The position numbers and the translations under genes are program-made. Shown here piece after piece: positions 38,074-46,624 of a DNA stretch of 64,000 nt. Below the pieces are notes generated by a model. That model searched no databases. It was not told the origin of the DNA and worked only from the letters and a program-made list of their open reading frames with translations. Position 1 is the stretch's first letter. Each line of letters starts with the position of its first letter. This stretch comes from Streptomyces sp. ACA25 (GTDB taxonomy: Bacteria; Actinomycetota; Actinomycetes; Streptomycetales; Streptomycetaceae), in assembly GCF_028200735.1 (NCBI RefSeq), contig NZ_JAQKPV010000001.1:248001-312000 (forward strand), written 5' to 3'.

Positions 38074-38445
38074 ATGACCAGCATCCTGTTCAAGTTCCTC
38101 GCCAACGCCATCGCGTTGGCCGCCGCTGTGTGGCTGGTGGGTGACATTACCCTCGGCGACACCGACGCCACTACCGGCCAGAAGGCCGTCACACTCGCCA
38201 TCGTCGCGCTGATCTTCGGCCTGGTGAACCTCATCGTCAAGCCGATCGTGAAGCTGCTCGCCCTTCCCCTCCTGATCCTCACCCTCGGGCTGTTCACCCT
38301 GGTGATCAACGCCTTCATGCTGATGCTGACCAGCTGGATCTCCAGCGACGCCTTCCAGGTGGACGGCTTCTGGCCGGCCCTGCTCGGCGGCCTGATCATC
38401 TCCATCGTGTCCTGGGCCATGGACATGATCCTCGACCGGGAGTGA
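38074..38445 (+). CDS. Phage-holin-family (DUF/PF04020) membrane protein
   Basis: A 123-residue protein with four close hydrophobic segments (FKFLANAIALAAAVWLVGDI, TLAIVALIFGLVNLIVKPIVK, LLILTLGLFTLVINAFMLML and a C-terminal LLGGLIISIVSWAMDMIL). It matches the PF04020 family, named for similarity to a superfamily of holin-like proteins but chromosomally encoded and widespread. Function unknown. The ATG at 38074 follows CGATCTCCTGTC. Confidence 0.85.
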   Translation: MTSILFKFLANAIALAAAVWLVGDITLGDTDATTGQKAVTLAIVALIFGLVNLIVKPIVKLLALPLLILTLGLFTLVINAFMLMLTSWISSDAFQVDGFWPALLGGLIISIVSWAMDMILDRE

Positions 38446-38512
38446 ATCCCGACCGCCGGGAGGCGGGGACAACCGCCGGTGGCAGCACTGACTACGCTGG
38501 CGGCGTGCACGG

Positions 38513-38556
38513 CCGGGGGCCGTCCGCCGGGAAACCTCCCGGCGGACGGCCCCCGG
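38513..38556. promoter_or_regulatory. 20-bp perfect hairpin upstream of the PLP enzyme gene
   Basis: Arms 38513-38532 and 38537-38556 are perfectly complementary with a 4-base loop (AACC). It ends 37 bp before the ATG at 38594. It could terminate the upstream gene, or, if the promoter is near 38493 (a TACGCT -10-like sequence), sit in the leader as an attenuator. Confidence 0.8.
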
Positions 38557-38593
38557 TGCCGGTGCGTCCCCGCACACCGACGAGAGGCCAGCC

Positions 38594-39715
38594 ATGACCG
38601 GTGACGGAACACGTGCGGTACGGGCCGGTCTGCCGGACCCCCAGCCGTACGCCCCTGCCCTGCCCGGCCCGGTGTTCGCCGCCCACTACCACCTGCCCGG
38701 AGACCCGGCCGGTGCGCCGTACCACTACGGACGGGACGGCAACCCGACCTGGACCGCCCTGGAGGACGCCCTCTCCGAGCTGGAGTCCCCGGACGCACCG
38801 GCCCACAGCCTGACGTTCGCCTCCGGGATGGCCGCCATCTCCGCGGTCCTCTTCACCCAGCTGCGGCCCGGCGACATCGCGGTGCTGCCCTCGGACGGCT
38901 ACCAGCTGCTGGCCGGGGTGCGCGAGCTGCTCACCGGTTTCGATGTCGAAGTCCGCACCGCTGCGACCGGAAGCCGGCAGCAGCTCGAGGCCCTGGACGG
39001 CGCCCGCCTGCTGTGGATCGAGTCGCCGTCCAACCCTGGTCTCGAGGTGTGCGACATCCGTGCCCTGGCCGAAGCGGCGCACGCCCGGGGCGCCACGGTC
39101 GCCGTGGACAACACCCTGGCCACCCCGCTGGGGCAGCGTCCGCTGGACCTGGGGGCGGACTTCTCGGTGGCCAGCGGCACCAAGGGGTTGACCGGCCACG
39201 GTGATGTCCTGCTCGGCTACGTGACCTGCCGCGACCCGGAGCGGGCGGATGCGGTCGCCCGGTGGCGGAAAACGGTCGGCGGCATTCCGGGCCCGATGGA
39301 GGCCTGGCTGGCGCACCGCAGCCTGGCCACCCTGCAGCTGCGGGCCGACCGGCAGGCGGCCGGTGCCCTGGCGGTCGCCGAGGCCCTGCGGGACCGGCCC
39401 GAGGTGACCGGGCTGCGGCATCCGGGCCTGCCGGAGGACCCCGCGCACCTGCTCGCCACCCGGCAGATGCGGCGCTTCGGCTGCGTCGTCTCCTTCACCC
39501 TGCCCGGCCAGGAGTTCGCCGAGCGCTTCCTGAGCGCACTCACCCTGGTGGACGAGGCCACCAGCTTCGGCGGCGTCCGTTCCACCGCGGAGCGCCGCGG
39601 ACGATGGGGCGGTGACGCGGTCCCGGACGGCTTCATCCGGCTCTCGGTCGGTGTGGAGGACCCGGAGGACCTGGTGGCGGACCTGCGACGGGCCCTGGAC
39701 ACCGCCGCCTGGTGA
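38594..39715 (+). CDS. Cystathionine gamma-lyase/synthase family PLP enzyme
   Basis: A 373-residue fold type I PLP enzyme of the Cys/Met metabolism family (transsulfuration). Visible: TFASGMAAISAVL, the active-site lysine in SGTKGLTGHGD and the C-terminal GFIRLSVGVEDPEDL. It lacks 10-15 residues seen in some family members. Such enzymes cleave cystathionine or make it, or release methanethiol; which is not clear from sequence. No methionine or cysteine gene adjoins it. A strong hairpin precedes it. Confidence 0.88.
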   Translation: MTGDGTRAVRAGLPDPQPYAPALPGPVFAAHYHLPGDPAGAPYHYGRDGNPTWTALEDALSELESPDAPAHSLTFASGMAAISAVLFTQLRPGDIAVLPSDGYQLLAGVRELLTGFDVEVRTAATGSRQQLEALDGARLLWIESPSNPGLEVCDIRALAEAAHARGATVAVDNTLATPLGQRPLDLGADFSVASGTKGLTGHGDVLLGYVTCRDPERADAVARWRKTVGGIPGPMEAWLAHRSLATLQLRADRQAAGALAVAEALRDRPEVTGLRHPGLPEDPAHLLATRQMRRFGCVVSFTLPGQEFAERFLSALTLVDEATSFGGVRSTAERRGRWGGDAVPDGFIRLSVGVEDPEDLVADLRRALDTAAW

Positions 39716-39845
39716 GCAAGCGGCGTCACGCCCGCCGGCTTCGCACCCGGCCGCTCTCGCACCCGGCCGGTCTTCGCATGACGGGCCGTTCGAGCCTCCC
39801 CCCTCGTGGCTCGAACGACCCGTACCCCGGCGAACCGGCCGGACC

Positions 39846-39939
39846 TACATTAATTGACCGAGAGTCATTACACAATCACAATTCAAGCCCGAGCTTCTCA
39901 CTGTGTAGTGAAGCGACTTCACATGTGCTCCTGGCACAT
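39846..39939. promoter_or_regulatory. AT-rich intergenic patch with two dyads
   Basis: This stretch is far less GC-rich than its surroundings. It contains GTGAAG-CGA-CTTCAC (39908-39922) and ATGTGC-TCCTG-GCACAT (39923-39939). It lies in the 271-bp gap upstream of the Nudix gene and may hold its promoter and operators. No coding frame looks real. Confidence 0.4.
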
Positions 39940-39986
39940 CCCGGCGCGCGGGTTTGATCCGGCACCGCCGGGGCCACATCACCCAC

Positions 39987-40481
39987 ATGACCCCAGCGCT
40001 CCCCGTGGTCAAGCGCACCGCCCGCGCCATCCTGCTGGACGAGGCCGCAGCTCACCAGGGCCGCCCGCCGGACATGCTGGTCATCAAGCGCAGCAAACCC
40101 GGGCTCCCCCCGTACTGGATCACCCCCGGCGGCGGCGTCGAAGCCGGCGACCCCACCGTGCTCGACGCCCTGCACCGCGAGGTGCTCGAGGAGCTCGGCG
40201 CCAAGGTCACCGATGTGGTGCCCGCCTTCGTGGACACCGTCCCGGAGGGGGCGCACGGGCTGAAGGTCCAGCACTTCTTCGTCTGCCGGCTGACCAGCAT
40301 GGACCCAGCCCTGCGGCACGGCCCCGAGATCGACGCGCCGTGCGGCACGTACGAGATCGTCCGGCTGCCGTTCACCCCCGCCGGGCTGACCGCCGTCGAC
40401 CTGGTGCCCGGCACCCTGAGCGACTACCTGACACGCAACATCCCCGGCGTCCTCTCCCTGCTCGCGCCCGACCTCGGCTGA
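39987..40481 (+). CDS. Nudix hydrolase
   Basis: A 164-residue Nudix protein. The Nudix box GGGVEAGDPTVLDALHREVLEELGA is present over about residues 51-75 with the REVLEELG core intact; the first box Glu is replaced by Pro with an Asp just before it. Nudix enzymes hydrolyse nucleoside diphosphates linked to other groups, in house-cleaning or cofactor turnover. Substrate unknown. The ATG at 39987 follows GGGGCC, a weak site. The AT-rich patch upstream likely regulates it. Confidence 0.88.
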   Translation: MTPALPVVKRTARAILLDEAAAHQGRPPDMLVIKRSKPGLPPYWITPGGGVEAGDPTVLDALHREVLEELGAKVTDVVPAFVDTVPEGAHGLKVQHFFVCRLTSMDPALRHGPEIDAPCGTYEIVRLPFTPAGLTAVDLVPGTLSDYLTRNIPGVLSLLAPDLG

Positions 40482-40523
40482 TCACGTCCCGGTAGCGGGC
40501 CCGGCCCCCGCCGGGCCGCCGTC

Positions 40524-41348
40524 TCAGCCGAACCAGCCGCCGGTGCCCGACGGAGCCGGCTCCGCCCCGCGCCGCTCGGCCTCGGCCAGCGCCCGCAAGG
40601 CTTCCTCCCGCCAGGCATCCGGCGGCGGAGGTGCCGCCGGTCCGGCTGCCGGCGCCTCGACGGGCCGGCCGTCGCGCTGCGCGGCGAGCCGCGCCTGCAT
40701 TTCCCGCGCCGCCCCGAAGAAGTCGCCGCCCTTGCGCTTGTAGTCGTCCGTCCCCCATTCCCTGGGTGCACGGTTGGGAGCCGGTATCAGGTGCGGAATG
40801 TGCTTGGCGCAGTGGATGTACGCCTCCTCCACGTCAATGCGCACCCACACCTCCGTGCGGCGCCCTGGCGCCGGGTCCTCCGGAAGCTCCGGATACTGCA
40901 GCCGCAGCTGCGGGCCCATCACCACCCGGGCCCGGCCGTTGATGTGCAGCCCGATTCTCGCCCGGTCGAAATCCATGAGCAGCAGCCCGGCGTGCGGATT
41001 CTCCGCGATGTTGCCCAGGCTCGCGTGCACTCCGTTGCCCCGGTACTCCGGATACACCAGGGTGCGCTCGTCCAGAACCCGGAGGAAGCCGGGCGGACCC
41101 GCCCGGAACGTGCTGTCGCACTCGCCGTGCCGGTCCGAGGTCGCCAGGAAGAACATCGCCTGCCTCGCCACGAACTCCCGCATCCGGTCGTTCAGATGGT
41201 CGAGCATCTGCTCCTCGTAGAAGCGCCCCGCCCGCTCCTCCGCACCCAGCTGCTGCTGAACGGCGTGCTCACCGTCGCTGCCGGGGCGGCCGTCCGCCAC
41301 CGGAAGGACCGCCCGCCGCCCGTTCTCGTTTCCGCTCACACCCGTCAT
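40524..41348 (-). CDS. Pyridoxamine 5'-phosphate oxidase-family protein
   Basis: A 274-residue protein with a split-barrel FMN-binding PPOX domain at about residues 45-215 (VARQAMFFLATSDRHGECDST, then FLRVLDERTLVYPEY). A Pro/Ala-rich C-terminal tail follows. PPOX proteins bind FMN, F420 or heme; a few are heme-degrading or hydroperoxide enzymes. It starts 4 bp downstream of the flavohemoprotein stop, so the two form an operon. The exact reaction is unknown. Confidence 0.84.
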   Translation of the reverse strand: MTGVSGNENGRRAVLPVADGRPGSDGEHAVQQQLGAEERAGRFYEEQMLDHLNDRMREFVARQAMFFLATSDRHGECDSTFRAGPPGFLRVLDERTLVYPEYRGNGVHASLGNIAENPHAGLLLMDFDRARIGLHINGRARVVMGPQLRLQYPELPEDPAPGRRTEVWVRIDVEEAYIHCAKHIPHLIPAPNRAPREWGTDDYKRKGGDFFGAAREMQARLAAQRDGRPVEAPAAGPAAPPPPDAWREEALRALAEAERRGAEPAPSGTGGWFG

Positions 41349-41352
41349 CCCG

Positions 41353-42567
41353 TTAGATTCCCGCCGTGACCTGGTCACCGGCGAAGTCGTGTCGTATGCG
41401 TTCCTGAGGAATGCCCGTCGAAAGAAGCGTCTCGACCCCCTTGCGCACCATCTCCGGCGGTCCCGAGAGAAACCCGTCGTACTCGGGCCAGGGACCGCAG
41501 CGGCTCACCGCCTCCGGCAGCGGGCCGACCAGCCCGCCGACTCCCCCGGGCTCCGCGACGACCGGGCGCACAGAGAGCCATGGATACCGCTCCGCCAGCG
41601 CCAGGAACGCATCCAGGTCGTACAGCTCCGTGTTCCGGCGCGCTCCGAAGAACACCTCCACCCGCCGCCGCCTGCCGTGCTCCGCGACATCCTCCACCAA
41701 CGCTTTGAGGGGGGCGATGCCGGTGCTGCCGCCCACGCACAGCAGTCCGCTGTCGGACGTGTGGTCCACCGTCATCGACCCCGTCGCCGGACCCAGCCGG
41801 ATGACGTCACCCGGGCGGGCCCGGTGCACCAGGGACCGGGACACCCAGCCCGCCGGAACCGCCTTGACGTGGAACACCAGCAGACCGTCCGGGCGCGGAC
41901 ACGAGGCGAATGAGTACTGCCGCCACACCCGTGGCCACCAGGGGGTCTCCACCGCGGCGTACTGCCCCGCGGTGAACGCGTACGGCTGATCCGGCCGCAG
42001 GGTCAGCACCGCGACCTCCGCGGTCCGCTGCTCATGGGAGACAACCTCGGCGTGCCACCAGGCAGGCGCCCGGTGCTCGTCCTCGGCGGCCGCGTCGATC
42101 ATCGTCTGGGAGATCGCCGTGTAGGCCCGCACCCACGCCGCCTCGGCCTCCGGGCCCCAGCTGTGCGTCGCGTAGCGCTCCAGGGCGGAGAGCAGGCTCT
42201 CGCCGACGGCGGGGTAATGCTCGGGCCTGGTGCCGTACTTGCGGTGCCCGCGGCCGAGACCCGAAAGGTACTCCGTCAGCCGCAGAGTGTCGTCGATGAG
42301 ATCGGCGGACTTCAGCAGCGCCCGCAGCAGCCGGTCCCGCTGCAGGTTCATCGACACCGGGAACAACTCCCGCAGCGCCGGCTGCCGCACGAACAGCAGG
42401 GCGTAGAAATACGAGGTCACCTCGTCCGCCACGGGCTGGATCTCGGCCAGCGTGCGGCGGATGAGCACCGCGTCCCGCGACGGCTCCCGCCGGACAACCG
42501 GGCCACCCGGACCGGTGCCGCTGCTTCCCTCATTGCCGGGGCCACGGCCGGCCGATGTCGCGGTCAT
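41353..42567 (-). CDS. Flavohemoprotein (globin-FAD-NAD fusion)
   Basis: A 404-residue fusion. A globin domain (about residues 35-160) carries proximal His108 in RGHRKYG and Tyr in the B helix; ferredoxin-reductase FAD and NAD(P) domains follow, with RQYSFAS (FAD) and VGGSTGIAPLKALV (NAD). Such proteins detoxify nitric oxide to nitrate under O2 and use NAD(P)H. This member lacks some FAD-domain residues of canonical Hmp, so activity could differ. It is followed 4 bp later by the PPOX gene and divergent from a Ser/Thr kinase. Confidence 0.92.
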   Translation of the reverse strand: MTATSAGRGPGNEGSSGTGPGGPVVRREPSRDAVLIRRTLAEIQPVADEVTSYFYALLFVRQPALRELFPVSMNLQRDRLLRALLKSADLIDDTLRLTEYLSGLGRGHRKYGTRPEHYPAVGESLLSALERYATHSWGPEAEAAWVRAYTAISQTMIDAAAEDEHRAPAWWHAEVVSHEQRTAEVAVLTLRPDQPYAFTAGQYAAVETPWWPRVWRQYSFASCPRPDGLLVFHVKAVPAGWVSRSLVHRARPGDVIRLGPATGSMTVDHTSDSGLLCVGGSTGIAPLKALVEDVAEHGRRRRVEVFFGARRNTELYDLDAFLALAERYPWLSVRPVVAEPGGVGGLVGPLPEAVSRCGPWPEYDGFLSGPPEMVRKGVETLLSTGIPQERIRHDFAGDQVTAGI

Positions 42568-42718
42568 GCGTCTGCCTCGCCTCGATCCACTCCCGGTCGC
42601 GCCGCGTCCCGGCATGCTCACCCGGACGGGGCGGCCGACCGGAACTCCGGCCTCCGAGCGCCTCCGGCCCCGGTGCCACGCGACATTCCTCCCGCCACCC
42701 GACAGAACCGGAATCGAC

Positions 42719-42730
42719 CATACCGGTATG
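42719..42730. promoter_or_regulatory. 12-bp perfect palindrome in a divergent promoter
   Basis: CATACCGGTATG lies midway in the 293-bp gap between the flavohemoprotein gene (start 42567) and the Ser/Thr kinase gene (start 42861). It has the form of a dimer operator. The regulator is unknown; it is not an obvious NsrR site. No other gene lies in this gap. Confidence 0.4.
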
Positions 42731-42860
42731 CGGCTCGTTCACAACCCCCGTCGCAGTAGCGAATCGTGCCCTCTCCCTCGCACCGGGACACCGCATCTGC
42801 CGGGGAACCTGCCGAGAACTCCCGTACCCTTTCTGCGGCCACGGACACCAGGGGGACGGC

Positions 42861-44582
42861 GTGGAAGTGCTGCAACCGGAGGACCCGCCACAGATCGGCG
42901 GCTACCCACTGCTCGGCAGGCTGGGCGCGGGAGGCATGGGCCGCGTCTACCTCGCCCGCACTCCGGGCGGCCGGCCGCTCGCCCTGAAGACCGTGCTCAC
43001 CGAGCACACCCGGGACCCCGGGTTCCGGGAGCGCTTCGTCCGGGAGACCCACCACGCCGACCGGGTACGAAGCCCGTGGACGGTTCCCGTCGTCGACTGG
43101 AGCCGCGCCCCGCACGGCGCCCAATGGCTGGCCACCGAGTACGTACCGGCGCCCTCCCTCCAGGAATGGGTCACCCGTAACGGGCCGCTGCCCTCCCGGG
43201 TGCAGCAGGAGCTCGCCGCCGAACTGCTCCGCGCACTGGCCGCCGTGCACGCCGAAGGGCTGATCCACCGCGACCTCAAACCGTCCAACGTGCTGCTGGG
43301 GCCGCAACGCCCCCTCCTCATCGACTTCGGCATCGCCCGCGCCGTGGACGACGCCCGGCTCACCAGCACCGGCAGCGTCCTCGGCTCTCCCGGATACCTG
43401 GCACCCGAGCAGGTCAGCGGCCGGACAACAGTGGGCCCCGCTGCCGATCTCTTCGCCCTTGCCGCCCTGCTCGTCTTCGCCGCCACCGGCCACGGCCCCT
43501 TCACCCACCCCGGGGAACTGCCCTCCACGCACGCTCTGCTGTTCCGCGTCGTGCACGAGGAGCCGTTCCTCGACGGAGTCCCCGAAGAACTCCGCCCGCT
43601 CCTGCACCACCTGCTGGCCAAGGACCCCGAGGACCGCCCCGCCGCCGAACACCTCGCCGCTGATCAGGCAGGCGTGCCCTCCCAGTGGGCTCAGCTGCTC
43701 CCCGACGAGCTGCGCGCGGAACTGCGGCACCGCGCCGCGCAGGCCGAGGCACTGCTCGCCGCCGCCCCGGGGTCGGCACCCCCGCCCGGCCCTCCCACGG
43801 CCACTGGCGCGGGACCGGCCACTGGCGCGGGACCGGCCGCCGGTCCGCCTACCGTCACCGCGGCTCCGGGCTCCCCCGCCCCGCCCCAGCCCGTCCCGGC
43901 ACCGGCCTTCCCGGCACCGGCTGTGCCCCCGCCCGCCGCCCTGGAGCCCGCTCCGGTGCCGGGCAGGGCCCGCCGCCGGGCCCCCCTCCGCAACGCCCTT
44001 GCCGTTCTCCTCACCGCCCTGCTGGCCACCGGTGGCTGGCTGCTGTTCGACAACCGGGAAGGGGCACCGGACCCCGACCGCGACTCCGGCCGGCCCAGCC
44101 AGGAGGACGGTCCGGACAGCGAGCAGGACGAGACGGTGGAGGACGAGGCGGCGGAAAGCGACGCCGACGAGGACGACGACCCGTACGCCCTGCCGGAGCG
44201 CTGGACGGGGACCTGGGAGGGCACCGGTCCCGGGGAGCCCGGAATGAGCAGCCCCTTCGAGGTGTCGCTGACGCTGCGGAGCGGCACGGTCGGTGACGTC
44301 CTCGGCGAACAGGTCAGCAACATCACCGACGACCGGGCACCGAGTATCGAACTCGGCTGCTCCGAGACCCTCAAACTCGCCGCCGTCCAGGGCGACAAGC
44401 TGTACCTCAAGGCGATGTCCGCCTGGAACACCGGCGGTCACACCTGGCTGGACGGAGGCTGCCCGAAGGGCAACAGCTACACGCTGACGCTCAGCCCCTC
44501 CGACCCCGACACCCTCCTTCTCGATCCGGGCGACCACCAGCTGATAGGCGCCCCCGAGCGCCTGGAACGCCAGGCTGACTGA
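42861..44582 (+). CDS. Membrane Ser/Thr protein kinase (PknB-type)
   Basis: A 573-residue eukaryotic-like kinase. Catalytic domain (about 12-270): Gly loop RLGAGGMGRVY, Lys43 in LALKTVL, HRDLKPSN with Asp138, and DFG (155-157). A long Pro/Ala-rich juxtamembrane region precedes one membrane helix (ALAVLLTALLATGGWLLF, about residue 390). An exported domain of about 150 residues follows, acidic first, then with Cys-containing beta segments (ELGCSETLKLA, LDGGCPKGN). No PASTA repeats are visible. The GTG at 42861 has a GGGGG site upstream. The ligand and targets are unknown; divergent from the flavohemoprotein. Confidence 0.9.
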   Translation: MEVLQPEDPPQIGGYPLLGRLGAGGMGRVYLARTPGGRPLALKTVLTEHTRDPGFRERFVRETHHADRVRSPWTVPVVDWSRAPHGAQWLATEYVPAPSLQEWVTRNGPLPSRVQQELAAELLRALAAVHAEGLIHRDLKPSNVLLGPQRPLLIDFGIARAVDDARLTSTGSVLGSPGYLAPEQVSGRTTVGPAADLFALAALLVFAATGHGPFTHPGELPSTHALLFRVVHEEPFLDGVPEELRPLLHHLLAKDPEDRPAAEHLAADQAGVPSQWAQLLPDELRAELRHRAAQAEALLAAAPGSAPPPGPPTATGAGPATGAGPAAGPPTVTAAPGSPAPPQPVPAPAFPAPAVPPPAALEPAPVPGRARRRAPLRNALAVLLTALLATGGWLLFDNREGAPDPDRDSGRPSQEDGPDSEQDETVEDEAAESDADEDDDPYALPERWTGTWEGTGPGEPGMSSPFEVSLTLRSGTVGDVLGEQVSNITDDRAPSIELGCSETLKLAAVQGDKLYLKAMSAWNTGGHTWLDGGCPKGNSYTLTLSPSDPDTLLLDPGDHQLIGAPERLERQAD

Positions 44583-44600
44583 ACCTGCCGCTCACGCCGG

Positions 44601-45980
44601 TCAGCGCCAGCCGCCGGGGTCGGTCCCGCCGGGCACCGGTGCCGCCGGGTCGTACGGCTCCCGGGTGAACACGAAGGTGCACAGGTCGAGATGGCTGACC
44701 GTACCGTCGTCCCGGCGCACCACCCGCAGTGTCTCGCCGGCGAAGTAGCCTTCCCGGCCGGTCCAGGTGCCGTCCGGCTCCGGATCGAACCCGGACGAGC
44801 GGCCTCCGCCCGTCAGCGGCCCGAGCTCCAGCTCCCGCCCGGCCCGCACCCGGAGCGCGTGCGGCAGCGTGCCCCAGTACCAGGGCCCGGCCAGGGCCAC
44901 CAGCTCAGGGTCGGCGTCCGGCATCGGAGCCCAGGCCGGCGGGACCGCGGGCTCGTGATCGGCGACCAGCCCCACCAGTTCGGCCGCCAGGGAAGCGGCC
45001 GCCAGCCCTGAGGTGGCGTTCGCCATCGCGACGCCTGCCACGCCCTCCGCGGGGCTGGTCCACAACCCGGCGACGAACCCCGGCATGGACCCCGAGTGGC
45101 CCGACAGCGTCCGTCCGCCCCGGCGCGTCACCTGCATCCCCAGCCCGTACGCCGACTCCCAGTCGGTGACCTCCGGAGCCACCGCCGGAGTCCGCATCGC
45201 AGCCAGGCTCCGCGCGCCCAGCACCCGCTCGTCCCCCACGGTCAGGAAGGCGGCGAAGCGGCACAGGTCCCCAGCCGTCGACCACAGCTGACCGGCGGGC
45301 GCCATCCGGCCGGTGTCCACCGCCGGTTCGGGTTGCAGAACATCGGCGTACGGGTGGACGGCCCAGCCGGTCGCGTGCGGGGCCTGCGGCAGAAGCGTGG
45401 TGCGGGTCATCCCCAGCGGCTCCAGGACCTCTCTCCGCAGCACCCCGAACCACGGCTCTCCGCCGCGCAGCTTCTCCACCAGCGCGCCGAGCAGGGCGTA
45501 ACCGGGGTTGGAGTAGTGGTGCCGGCGCCCGGCCGGGTGCTTCTGCGCGCCCTCCTCGAACAGGTCCGCCAGCTCCGGCCGCAGCTCACCCGGCGTCCGC
45601 TCCCACCACGGCCCCCGGGCCTCCGCCGCCAGACCGGCGGAGTGCGCCAGCAGCTGGGCAACCGTGGCGCCGCCGCCCTGCGGCACCGGAAGGTGCTTCT
45701 CCAGACGGTCCCCCGGAGCCAGCAGCCCTTCCTCGCACAGCCTCAGCACCAGCACGGCCACGAAGGTCTTGGTGATGCTGCCGACGCGGTACTGCGTGTC
45801 CGCCCCGGGGACCTCCCCGTCGACCGTGCCGCGCGCCTCGCACCACACCGGTCCGCCGTCCCGGACCACCGCGGCGACCACCGAGGGGGCCCGCCCCCGG
45901 GCCTGAGCGACAGCCAGGCTGCGGTGCAGGGCACGGCGGGTGGCGGGGAGCAGTTCCAGAGGGGGAGGGCGTTCGCTCAT
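44601..45980 (-). CDS. Class C beta-lactamase-like serine hydrolase
   Basis: A 459-residue serine hydrolase of the AmpC/DD-peptidase/esterase family. SITK (catalytic Ser and Lys in VGSITKTFVAVL) and the Tyr motif YSN (HHYSNPGYALLG) are present, and HSG serves as the third (KTG-like) motif. No signal peptide is visible, so the enzyme is likely cytosolic, probably an esterase or D-amino-peptidase rather than a lactamase. The C-terminal beta domain (about 355-459) is common in this family. Divergent from the SnoaL gene. Confidence 0.88.
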   Translation of the reverse strand: MSERPPPLELLPATRRALHRSLAVAQARGRAPSVVAAVVRDGGPVWCEARGTVDGEVPGADTQYRVGSITKTFVAVLVLRLCEEGLLAPGDRLEKHLPVPQGGGATVAQLLAHSAGLAAEARGPWWERTPGELRPELADLFEEGAQKHPAGRRHHYSNPGYALLGALVEKLRGGEPWFGVLRREVLEPLGMTRTTLLPQAPHATGWAVHPYADVLQPEPAVDTGRMAPAGQLWSTAGDLCRFAAFLTVGDERVLGARSLAAMRTPAVAPEVTDWESAYGLGMQVTRRGGRTLSGHSGSMPGFVAGLWTSPAEGVAGVAMANATSGLAAASLAAELVGLVADHEPAVPPAWAPMPDADPELVALAGPWYWGTLPHALRVRAGRELELGPLTGGGRSSGFDPEPDGTWTGREGYFAGETLRVVRRDDGTVSHLDLCTFVFTREPYDPAAPVPGGTDPGGWR

Positions 45981-46023
45981 GGCTCACCTCATATCCCGGG
46001 GGACCCGGCCCGCACCACTGCTT

Positions 46024-46082
46024 TTCCGGCCGCACCGGCCCCGCCCGGCTTCCGGCCGCACCGGCATGACCTGTGAGGTCAT
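46024..46082. promoter_or_regulatory. Direct repeats and a 17-bp dyad in a divergent promoter
   Basis: TTCCGGCCGCACCGGC occurs twice (46024-46039 and 46050-46065), 26 bp apart. The dyad ATGACCT-GTG-AGGTCAT (46066-46082), with perfect 7-bp arms, abuts the second copy. All lie in the 161-bp gap between the divergent serine hydrolase and SnoaL genes. Confidence 0.55.
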
Positions 46083-46141
46083 CGACGGCCCGCCCCCGGT
46101 GCCGCAGCATTCGGCGGACAGCAGCCGCACCTGGAGGAGAC

Positions 46142-46615
46142 ATGAGGGACAGCCGCACCGAACGCACCCGAGCCGTCGCGCAGGACTTCCTGGCCCGGCT
46201 CGCCGACGGTGACCCGCACCGCATCGGGGAGGTTTTCGCCGAGCACCTCGACTGGCACATCGCTGACAATCCCGCGGTGCCCTGGATCCGGCCCCGTGCC
46301 ACCCGCGGCGACGCCGTCGCACATTTCGCGGAGCTGGCCGCCCACACCGTTCCGGAGAAGGCGACGGCCGAGGTCACCACCCTGATCGTGGAGGACGGGG
46401 AAGCCGTCGTCACCGGGCGGCTGGGCGGCACCGTGCGGGCCACCGGCACGGCGTTCCGGTCCCCGTTCGCCGTGTGGATGACCGTCGAGGACGGACTGAT
46501 CACCGGCTTCCGCGTCTACGAGGACAGCCTCGCCGTCGCCCTCGCCTGCACCCCCGACGGCCCGCCCCACCGGGCGTCCGATTCGTTCAAGACCCTGGGG
46601 CGGGCTCCGGAATAG
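46142..46615 (+). CDS. SnoaL-like (NTF2-fold) protein
   Basis: A 157-residue protein with the NTF2-like SnoaL pattern: an N-terminal helix, DGDPHRIGEVFAEHLDWHIADNP and a C-terminal strand run MTVEDGLITGFRVYED. Members are polyketide cyclases, isomerases or plain ligand binders; the catalytic residue cannot be assigned. A GGAGGAG ribosome site lies six bases before the ATG at 46142. Followed 9 bp later by the VOC gene, so the two form an operon. Divergent from the serine hydrolase. Confidence 0.83.
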   Translation: MRDSRTERTRAVAQDFLARLADGDPHRIGEVFAEHLDWHIADNPAVPWIRPRATRGDAVAHFAELAAHTVPEKATAEVTTLIVEDGEAVVTGRLGGTVRATGTAFRSPFAVWMTVEDGLITGFRVYEDSLAVALACTPDGPPHRASDSFKTLGRAPE

Positions 46616-46624
46616 CCTCCCGGT

